From contig MNDB01000063.1 in the NCBI GenBank assembly GCA_001914705.1, forward strand, positions 1 through 15,739: 15,739 bases of DNA, written 5' to 3'. Position 1 is the first letter of the stretch. Every line of letters starts with the position of its first letter. Both the position numbers and the translations under genes were made by a program. This document shows, in pieces, positions 1-5,743 of this stretch. Under the pieces are notes generated by a model, which saw only the letters and a list, made by a program, of their open reading frames with translations, did no database searches and had not been told where the DNA came from. Origin of the DNA: Actinobacteria bacterium 13_2_20CM_68_14. GTDB taxonomy: Bacteria > Actinomycetota > Thermoleophilia > Gaiellales > Gaiellaceae.

Positions 1-1168
1 TGAGCGGGGTCGACGGAGCGCCGAGGGCGAGCACGCCGACCTGGAACCAGGTCGACCGGAGCCCAAGCGCGGAGCGAACCTCGTTCCCTGTCGCCGTCGC
101 CTGGCCCTTCGAGCCGGTCGCGACGACGCTCTGCACCCGGCCGGACGAGGCGGCGACGGTCTGGACGTCGAGCAGCTTGCCGGGCGACTTGAGGCCGCGG
201 GCGAGCTTCTGCGCCGTGTACCGGTACGGGCCCCAGTCGTGGTACGGCGAGATCGTGTCGTAGGGGTCGGGAACGGAGACGAGATAAGGAACCGGGGGCG
301 AGTCCGGATAGAGATCCTGGATGGACGCCGTTCGCCCCCCAGAGGTGGAGAAGAAGTACGTGCTCGCGACCTTGCCCTTGTAGAGAGCGACCTGGCCGGC
401 GGTCGCGTTGACCGCCGCGGTGGTCGACGGCGCCTCGTGCGGGATCCCGAGGTAGACCTGGTCGCGGGTGTCCGAGTAGAGGTCGAAGCCACCGTTCGAG
501 GGGTGCAGGTGCGACAGCGCATACGAGCGCGCAGCTACGGCCTGGGCCTTCAGTGCTTCCGGGGCCCAGCTCTTCGGCATCTCCGAGGGAACGACGCCGC
601 GGAGGTAGAGATCGAGATCGACGACGTTGACGATCCGAACCTTCGTCGCGGAAAGCTTGAGCACGCGCAGGGAGCCGCGGTAGCCCCGCCCGTTCAGCGC
701 CAGCGCGGTCGCACCCGGCCTCAACTCCAGTGGGTACGGCAACGCGGTCGGCTTGGCCTGCAGATTGGTGGGATCGGTGTACTTGTAGCCGGGCCCAACC
801 GAGACGCTTCCAGCGTTCAGGGCGTGCTTCGAGCCGGTGGCGTCGACAACCTGAAACGGGAGCTTCGACGAAATCGTGACCTGCTTCGCGCTGTCGACGA
901 GCAGGACGCGGACCCGGCTGACCGGCGCCTGGCCGATGGTGGTGCCGGTGTAGTAGTGCTTGATGATCCGGTCGTACGTCCAGCCGTGCTGGGCGTAGCC
1001 ATAGGCCCCGTACTGGCCCATGCCGAGACCGTGACCCCAACCGTGGCCGGTGATGAAGAACGTCGGCTGCGTGCGGATCGTGGGCGGCGCCGTCTTCGAG
1101 CCGCCCGGACTCGCGCCGGCCAGGCCGAGCGCGGCAACGAGGACTATGGCGAAGGGGCGAATGGACAT
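1..1168 (-). CDS. Secreted SpoIID/LytB-domain protein, 3' end cut by window edge
   Basis: The ATG at 1168-1166 opens a frame that stays open to the window edge (389 codons), so the C-terminus is missing. Residues 1-20 look like a signal peptide (MSIRPFAIVLVAALGLAGAS), so the protein should be exported. Residues 41-55 read GHGWGHGLGMGQYGA, followed by a HYYTGT block, both signatures of SpoIID/LytB proteins. Residues 190-201 (RGVVPSEMPKSW) carry the conserved Glu (E196) expected in the active region, followed by an ALKAQAVAARSYAL block. The recognisable domain ends near LRSTWF, about 16 codons before the edge, so a tail follows. Family knowledge: SpoIID is a peptidoglycan lytic transglycosylase acting on stem-peptide-free glycan; in non-sporulating actinobacteria the role is less clear. 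The gene diverges from the kinase gene across 147 bases. Domain identity is firm, exact function is not. Confidence 0.9.
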   Translation of the reverse strand, partial: MSIRPFAIVLVAALGLAGASPGGSKTAPPTIRTQPTFFITGHGWGHGLGMGQYGAYGYAQHGWTYDRIIKHYYTGTTIGQAPVSRVRVLLVDSAKQVTISSKLPFQVVDATGSKHALNAGSVSVGPGYKYTDPTNLQAKPTALPYPLELRPGATALALNGRGYRGSLRVLKLSATKVRIVNVVDLDLYLRGVVPSEMPKSWAPEALKAQAVAARSYALSHLHPSNGGFDLYSDTRDQVYLGIPHEAPSTTAAVNATAGQVALYKGKVASTYFFSTSGGRTASIQDLYPDSPPVPYLVSVPDPYDTISPYHDWGPYRYTAQKLARGLKSPGKLLDVQTVAASSGRVQSVVATGSKGQATATGNEVRSALGLRSTWFQVGVLALGAPSTPL

Positions 1169-1315
1169 GCCGCGGGACCCCGGAACGGGTCGAGGGTAGC
1201 GCATTCGCGAAGCGGCCCTGGCAATCCTTTACAGCCTCCTAATCTCGTCCTGAGCACGCGTTTTCGGGTTCATCGGCGCGGGCAGGGACAATGGCTGGGC
1301 ATTCTGTTTTTTCGC
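1169..1315. promoter_or_regulatory. Divergent intergenic region, SpoIID-like gene / kinase gene
   Basis: These 147 bases must hold the promoters of both divergent genes. On the minus strand, TACCCT (1198-1193) lies 24 bases before the SpoIID-like ATG, but the best -35 candidate, TTGCCA at 1224-1219, is 20 bases away, which is long. On the plus strand TTTACA at 1228-1233 is a possible -35 with no convincing -10. There is no clear Shine-Dalgarno sequence before the kinase ATG at 1316. Individual promoter calls are weak; only the divergent arrangement is certain. Confidence 0.3.
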
Positions 1316-2716
1316 ATGCCGGTCGACACGGACATCCTCCCGCCTCGCTACCGCTCGCCCAAGCGCATCGCGCTCGGAGGCATGGGCGAGGTCTATCGCG
1401 CGACCGACTCGGTCCTCGGCCGGGCCGTGGCCGTCAAGCTGCTCGCCGGGCGCTACTCGCGCGACGACGCTGTGCGGGGCCGCTTCACGCGCGAAGCCCT
1501 GGCCGCGGCCAGGCTCTCCGGCGAGCCGAACATCGTGACAGTGTTCGACGTCGGCGAGCACGCGGAGCGGCCGTTCATCGTCATGGAGTACCTCAGCGGC
1601 GGCTCGCTCGAGGAACGGATTCAGAAAGACGGGGCCCAGGAGGTCGGGCAATCGCTCGAGTGGCTCGAGGAAGCTGCGGCCGCTCTCGATGCCGCCCATC
1701 GCCACGGAGTCGTCCACCGCGACGTCAAGCCGGCGAATCTCATGCTCGACCGCAACGGAACCATCCACGTCGCGGACTTCGGGATCGCGAGCGCCGCGGG
1801 CACGGACTCCTTGACGATGACCGGAACGGTGCTCGGCACCGCCGGCTATCTCTCGCCCGAGCAGGCGCAGGGCGAGCGGGCGACACCCGCGAGCGACCGC
1901 TACGCGCTTGCTGTCGTCGCCTTCGAGCTGCTCAGTGGGCGGCGGCCGTTCGAGAGCGAGTCCATCACCGCCGAGGCCGTCGCGCACGTCAACGCGCCGG
2001 TGCCGTCGATCACCGAGATCTGCGAGGGCTTGCCGGAGGAGCTCGACGCCGTCTTTCGCCAAGCGCTGGCGAAGGACCCGGCGGAGCGTTTCGAGACGGC
2101 CTCCGAGTTCGTGGCGGCACTGCGGGCCGCGCTCGCGGAGGCCGCTGGGGCGACGCGGTCGTTCCGACCCACGCCATCAGCGGCGCCGTCGCTGTCGGTG
2201 CTATCCCCTGTCACACGCCGGCGAGTTCGGCGTAGTCGCTGGCCTGCCCTCGTCGCGCTGCTCGCGCTCGGCGCAGTCGGCGGCGCGATCGCCGCAATCG
2301 TGCTCACGAACGGGGACAACAAGCCGAAGGCCGCGCCGCCTTCGCAGCCGAGAACGGTCACTGTCACAAATCAGGCGAGCACGGTCCAAACGACGGTCAC
2401 CTCGCCGACGACCGCGCCGCCGCCCCCGCCGGCCCCGGCCTCCAGCTCTCTCAGCGGCTCGGCGCTGAACGAGGCGGGCTTCACCAAGATGCAGGCCGGC
2501 GACTACACAGGCGCTCTGCCTCTGCTGCAGCAAGCGGTCACCAAGCTGAGCGGCGTCGGCTTCCCGAATGAGGCCTATGCCAACTACAACCTCGGCTACA
2601 CGCTGCTCCAGTTGGGCAGCTGCAGTGAAGCGGTTCCGTATCTAGAGCGAGCTCAGCAGCTCGAGCCCCACCGGCACGAGCCCAAGGACGCGCTCAAGCG
2701 CACCAAGCACTGCTAG
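1316..2716 (+). CDS. Membrane Ser/Thr protein kinase with TPR-like extracytoplasmic domain
   Basis: 466 residues from the ATG at 1316. The frame is open far upstream, but that stretch is antisense to the SpoIID-like gene and lacks kinase sequence, so 1316 is preferred. The PknB-type kinase domain spans about residues 12-280: glycine loop ALGGMGEVY (first Gly replaced by Ala19), VAVK Lys41, HRDVKPAN with catalytic Asp136, DFG Asp154, an activation loop rich in Thr/Ser (TMTGTVLGTAGYLSPEQ), and SDRYALAVVAFELLSG. One membrane segment begins at Trp309 and runs to about 331. A Thr/Pro-rich linker leads to an outer domain (about 383-460) that resembles one to two TPR repeats (ALNEAG...GDYTGALPLLQQA; NYNLGYTLLQLG...AVPYLERAQQLEP). 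Two Cys lie outside: one in LGSCSEA and the last residue. The kinase call is secure; the ligand or partner of the TPR part is unknown. It ends 3 bases from the convergent rmlB stop. Confidence 0.93.
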   Translation: MPVDTDILPPRYRSPKRIALGGMGEVYRATDSVLGRAVAVKLLAGRYSRDDAVRGRFTREALAAARLSGEPNIVTVFDVGEHAERPFIVMEYLSGGSLEERIQKDGAQEVGQSLEWLEEAAAALDAAHRHGVVHRDVKPANLMLDRNGTIHVADFGIASAAGTDSLTMTGTVLGTAGYLSPEQAQGERATPASDRYALAVVAFELLSGRRPFESESITAEAVAHVNAPVPSITEICEGLPEELDAVFRQALAKDPAERFETASEFVAALRAALAEAAGATRSFRPTPSAAPSLSVLSPVTRRRVRRSRWPALVALLALGAVGGAIAAIVLTNGDNKPKAAPPSQPRTVTVTNQASTVQTTVTSPTTAPPPPPAPASSSLSGSALNEAGFTKMQAGDYTGALPLLQQAVTKLSGVGFPNEAYANYNLGYTLLQLGSCSEAVPYLERAQQLEPHRHEPKDALKRTKHC

Positions 2717-2719
2717 CCG

Positions 2720-3706
2720 CTAGCTCAGGCGCGCCGCGTATTGCCGACGGTAGTACTCGAGGTACTCGCCCGACTTGATCGGCGCCCACCAGTCGCGGTT
2801 GTCGCGATACCAGGCGACCGTCTCGGGAAGACCGTCGGCGAGCGTATGCCGCGGCTCCCAGCCAAGGGACCGCAGCCTGGAGGTCTCGAGCGAGTAGCGC
2901 CGGTCGTGCCCTGGCCGGTCCTCAACATGGCGGACCAGCGACTCGTCGGTGCCCGTCAACTCCAGGATGCGGGCGGTGAGGTCGCGGTTCTCGACCTCCT
3001 CGCCGCCGCCGACGTTGTAGACCCCGCCGGGCTCGCCTTCCCGCAGGACGAGCTCGACCCCGGCGCAGTGGTCCTCGACATGCAGCCAGTCGCGGGTCTG
3101 ACGGCCGTCGCCGTAGACGGGGAGCGACTCGCCGTCGAGAGCATTCGTAATGAAGAGCGGGATGATCTTCTCGGGATACTGGTTCGGCCCGTACGTGTTC
3201 GAGCCGCGGGTGATCGAAGCGTTGACGCCGTAGGTGCGGACGGCGGCCAGCACCTGCAGGTCGCCGCCCGCCTTGGAGGCGGCATATGGACTTGACGGGC
3301 GGAGCGGATCGTCCTCTTTCGACGAGACGCCTTCGGACACGTCGCCGTAGACCTCGTCGGTCGAGACCTGGACAAAGCGGATGCCGTGTTCGCGTGCGTA
3401 GTCGAGCAGGACGTAGGTGCCGAGAACGTCGGTCTCGATGAATTCGGCGGCGCCGAAGATCGAGCGGTCGACGTGAGTCTCGGCCGCGAAGTTGAGAATC
3501 GCTGCGCAGCCCTCGGCCGCGCCGCCGACGGCATCGCCGTCGGAGATGTCGCCCTGGACGAACTCGACGTCCGCCCCTTCGAGATTCGCTCGATTGCCCG
3601 AGTAGGTGAGCTTGTCGAGAACGACAACCTCGTCTCCCGCGGCTGCGAGTCGCTTCGCGCAGTGGGAGCCGATGAAGCCGGCCCCGCCTGTGACCAGGAT
3701 TCGCAT
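2720..3706 (-). CDS. rmlB: dTDP-glucose 4,6-dehydratase
   Basis: 328 residues from ATG at 3706; the open frame extends upstream, but the Rossmann start MRILVTGGAGFIGSH fixes the N-terminus. RmlB turns dTDP-glucose into dTDP-4-keto-6-deoxyglucose using bound NAD+. Visible signatures: GGAGFIGSH (7-15) for NAD+, the TDE triad at Thr116-Asp117-Glu118 in STDEVYGD, and YAASK with Tyr141 and Lys145. The block around RGSNTYGPNQYPEKIIPL and the ENRDLT/RPGHDRRY regions are typical of the family. Length is normal. It is the last gene of the mmpL-rmlA-rmlC-rmlD-rmlB unit, 32 bases after rmlD, with no strong ribosome binding site. It supplies the intermediate that RmlC and RmlD use. Its product could also feed other deoxysugars, but the neighbours point to rhamnose. 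Confidence 0.95.
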   Translation of the reverse strand: MRILVTGGAGFIGSHCAKRLAAAGDEVVVLDKLTYSGNRANLEGADVEFVQGDISDGDAVGGAAEGCAAILNFAAETHVDRSIFGAAEFIETDVLGTYVLLDYAREHGIRFVQVSTDEVYGDVSEGVSSKEDDPLRPSSPYAASKAGGDLQVLAAVRTYGVNASITRGSNTYGPNQYPEKIIPLFITNALDGESLPVYGDGRQTRDWLHVEDHCAGVELVLREGEPGGVYNVGGGEEVENRDLTARILELTGTDESLVRHVEDRPGHDRRYSLETSRLRSLGWEPRHTLADGLPETVAWYRDNRDWWAPIKSGEYLEYYRRQYAARLS

Positions 3707-3738
3707 CGGCCGGAAGCCTAGACGACGGTTGTTTGGTC

Positions 3739-4521
3739 TTACGCGAGCTGCGCGAGGCACTCGCGTAGGCCGTCGCGCCAGTGCGGCAGGCGGGGCGCAT
3801 CCGGCTTCTCGCTGCGCAGGACCGAGTACGCGGGCCGGACCGCGGGGCGTCCGAGCTCGGCGGTCGTGATTGGCACGACCTCGCATTCGAGCTTCGCCTC
3901 CTCGAAGATCGCCTGCGCGAACTCGGCCCAAGTGCACTCGCCGTCAGCGGCCACGTGCCAGATTCCATGCGGTAGCTCGACGACCTCGCGCGTCGCCGCC
4001 GCGAGATGGGCGACGTAAGTCGGACACCCGACCTGGTCGTCGACGACCGAGACCTCGTCCCGCTCTACTCCGAGCCGCAGCATCGTCCGCACGAAGTTGC
4101 GTCCCGTTGGCCCGAACAGCCAGGACGAACGGACGATCCACGCCCGCTCGCCCGCCGCGGCCTCGCCGTAGGCCTTCGAGCGCCCGTAGGCCGAGAGCGG
4201 GTTCGGCGGGTCGGACTCGACGTACGGCGAGCGCTTTTGCCCGTCGAAAATGTAGTCGCTCGAGTAGTAGACGATCGGCCCGAGCTCGGCGGCGTGCTTC
4301 GTCCCGCCGACGTTGATCGCGGCTGCGCCTTGGGGATCGTCCTCGGCGCCGTCGACGTCAGTCCAGGCGGCAGCGTGCAGAACGAGGTCGGCTGGCCCGA
4401 CCCCTGCCGGCGGCGGGACGCTCACGTCCCAGTCGGCGTGGGTCAGCGCGACGAGATCGTCACCGGCGAACGCCTCGACGAGCGCCTGCCCGAGCTGGCC
4501 CCCCGCGCCGGTGACTAGGAC
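3739..4521 (-). CDS. rmlD: dTDP-4-dehydrorhamnose reductase, start codon abnormal
   Basis: RmlD reduces dTDP-4-keto-L-rhamnose to dTDP-L-rhamnose with NAD(P)H. The frame encodes a full SDR-type domain: VLVTGAGGQLGQ (cofactor loop), LHAAAWTDVD, YYSSDYIFDG, SAYGRSKAYGE (YxxxK catalytic pair), and WIVRSSWLFGPTGRNFV. Stop is at 3739. The problem is the start. The Rossmann strand begins at GTC CTA GTC (4521-4513), yet the frame has no ATG, GTG or TTG between its upstream stop (4677-4675) and GTG at 4425, and starting at 4425 would remove the cofactor loop. The coordinates given mark the extent supported by protein homology, not a proven start. A CTG at 4569 is in frame. Explanations: a start codon changed by one base, a lost base in an rmlC-rmlD fusion, a non-standard start, or an assembly error. 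About 260 residues, slightly short for the family. Confidence 0.8.
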   Translation of the reverse strand, partial: VLVTGAGGQLGQALVEAFAGDDLVALTHADWDVSVPPPAGVGPADLVLHAAAWTDVDGAEDDPQGAAAINVGGTKHAAELGPIVYYSSDYIFDGQKRSPYVESDPPNPLSAYGRSKAYGEAAAGERAWIVRSSWLFGPTGRNFVRTMLRLGVERDEVSVVDDQVGCPTYVAHLAAATREVVELPHGIWHVAADGECTWAEFAQAIFEEAKLECEVVPITTAELGRPAVRPAYSVLRSEKPDAPRLPHWRDGLRECLAQLA

Positions 4522-4982
4522 GCTGCGGCCTCGTCCCGGCTCGACAGGATCGGCGATTTCGTGCTCCAGAGGTGCTTGACGCGCGAATCGTCCCAGGCGA
4601 TCTCGCGCTCGTCGGGATCGGCTGGGTCGTACTCCTCGGTCACGTGGTAAAGAAAGAGTGAGTCTGTGAGCGCCTCATAGCCGTGCGCATGGATCCCAGG
4701 GACGAAGACCGTCACCGGATTGTCGTCGCCGATGTCGAGAGTGAATGTCTCGCCCGTCTCTCGGTCCAGCACGACAATTCGGACCATTCCGCTTAAGCAC
4801 GCGAAGAGGTCGCTCTGCCCACGCTCGTGATAGTGCAGCCCGCGAATCACGCCCTGACGCGAGAACACAAGGTTCGACTGCTTAACCGGCTTGGGCAGAT
4901 TCGACGAGCGCATCAGCTCCATGAACCAACCACGCTCATCCTCATGCGGCCGCAGGGGATAAACCTCGACGCCGTCGATCAC
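4515..4982 (-). CDS. rmlC: dTDP-4-dehydrorhamnose 3,5-epimerase family protein
   Basis: 155 residues from GTG at 4982, which overlaps the rmlA stop in a GTGA. RmlC epimerises C3 and C5 of the 4-keto sugar. This is a small cupin with VIRGLHYH (46-52, active His near residue 50), a GMVRIVVLD strand, VPGIHAHGYEALTD, Tyr118 in TEEYDP, and IAWDDS near the end. SPILSSRDEA matches the usual family C-terminus, so the gene looks full length although compact. The usual QxKL segment reads QSDLF, so the Lys expected in classical RmlC is Asp here. This suggests a divergent subfamily. Roughly one codon in five ends in A or T, including TTA, TCA, TTT and CTT, clearly more than in rmlA or rmlB. The TAG stop falls inside the expected start of the rmlD domain. 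Confidence 0.88.
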   Translation of the reverse strand: MIDGVEVYPLRPHEDERGWFMELMRSSNLPKPVKQSNLVFSRQGVIRGLHYHERGQSDLFACLSGMVRIVVLDRETGETFTLDIGDDNPVTVFVPGIHAHGYEALTDSLFLYHVTEEYDPADPDEREIAWDDSRVKHLWSTKSPILSSRDEAAAS

Positions 4983-5722
4983 TTCTTGTTTGCCCCGTTC
5001 GCGCGCACGAAGTCGTTGACCTCGTAGTAGGCGTCGATCGACTCGCCCGCGTCGCCCCAGAACCCGTCGAGCACGTCGTACTCCATCGTCCCCTGCCCGA
5101 CGTACCAGTTGTTCACGTCCGTGATCTCGAGCTCGCCGCGGCCGGACGGCTTCAGGGTCGGAATCACGGCCCAGACGGACTCGTCGTAGAAGTAGATCCC
5201 CGTGACCGCGAACTTGCTCGGGGGGTCGGCCGGCTTCTCGACGATCCGGACGACGCGGCCGTCACCGTTCAGCTCGGGCACCCCGAGATGCTGCAGGTGC
5301 TCGACCTCCTCGACCGGCGAGAGGAGGATCCGAGCCCCGTGCTCCTGCTTTGCGAAGTTCTCGACCGCGGGCCGGAGCGAGCCCTCGAGCACGTTGTCGG
5401 CGAGCATCACGCAGATCCGGTCGCCGGCTCCGAACCGCTCCGCCAGCCCGAGCGCCTCGGCGATCCCGCCGGCCTCCTCCTGGTAGGCGTAGAAGAGCCG
5501 GTCGATCCCGTGCTCGTGCCCGTTGCCGAGCAGGCGGAAGAACTCGCCCGCGTGCGTCCCGCCGGTGACCAGCATCAGCTCGTCGATCCCGGCGTTTACG
5601 AGCGCCTCGATCGCAAAGTTGACCATCGGCCGGTCGTGAATCGGCAACAGGTGTTTGTTCGTGATCCGCGTCAGCGGATGGAGCCGGGAGCCGGTGCCGC
5701 CGGCCAGGATGACGCCCTTCAT
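4979..5722 (-). CDS. rmlA: Glucose-1-phosphate thymidylyltransferase, short form
   Basis: 247 residues from ATG at 5722. The open frame extends another 1.1 kb upstream inside mmpL, but the domain starts at MKGVILAGGTGSRLHPLT, which fixes the N-terminus. It joins dTTP and glucose-1-phosphate to give dTDP-glucose, the first committed step to dTDP-rhamnose. Motifs: GGTGSRLHPLT (8-18), NKHLLPI with Lys23 (nucleotide and phosphate contacts), metal-binding Asp109 in MLADNV, VEKP (161-164), RGELEITDVNNWY, and FWGDAGE near 221-227. Classical RmlA has about 290 residues; this one lacks the roughly 40-residue C-terminal part that helps form the dTTP/dTDP-rhamnose feedback site, so control may differ. 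It lies 20 bases after mmpL and overlaps rmlC by a GTGA. Nucleotide preference (dTTP or UTP) cannot be read from sequence alone. Confidence 0.92.
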   Translation of the reverse strand: MKGVILAGGTGSRLHPLTRITNKHLLPIHDRPMVNFAIEALVNAGIDELMLVTGGTHAGEFFRLLGNGHEHGIDRLFYAYQEEAGGIAEALGLAERFGAGDRICVMLADNVLEGSLRPAVENFAKQEHGARILLSPVEEVEHLQHLGVPELNGDGRVVRIVEKPADPPSKFAVTGIYFYDESVWAVIPTLKPSGRGELEITDVNNWYVGQGTMEYDVLDGFWGDAGESIDAYYEVNDFVRANGANKK

Positions 5723-5733
5723 CGCGGGCAGAT

Positions 5734-5743
5734 GGTAATTACC
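5734..5743. repeat. AT-rich palindrome between mmpL and rmlA
   Basis: GGTAATTACC is a perfect 10-base palindrome covering half of the 20-base gap between the mmpL stop and the rmlA ATG. It stands out as AT-rich in very GC-rich surroundings. It could be a short operator-like site or chance; it is too short for a terminator. No good Shine-Dalgarno sequence is seen for rmlA in this gap. Confidence 0.3.

Noticed and set aside
239..1315. Long open frame upstream of, and in frame with, the Ser/Thr kinase
   Set aside because: It is antisense to the SpoIID-like gene, reads as an Arg/Gly-rich shadow, and has no known domain; the kinase starts at ATG 1316.
1229..2062. 277-codon minus-strand frame opposite the kinase gene
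   Set aside because: It is a codon-bias shadow of the kinase; no motif seen, while the plus strand carries all kinase motifs.
4515..4569. Programmed -1 frameshift from rmlC into rmlD
   Set aside because: No X-XXY-YYZ slippery heptamer is present before the TAG, and I saw no clear downstream fold, so a programmed event is not supported.
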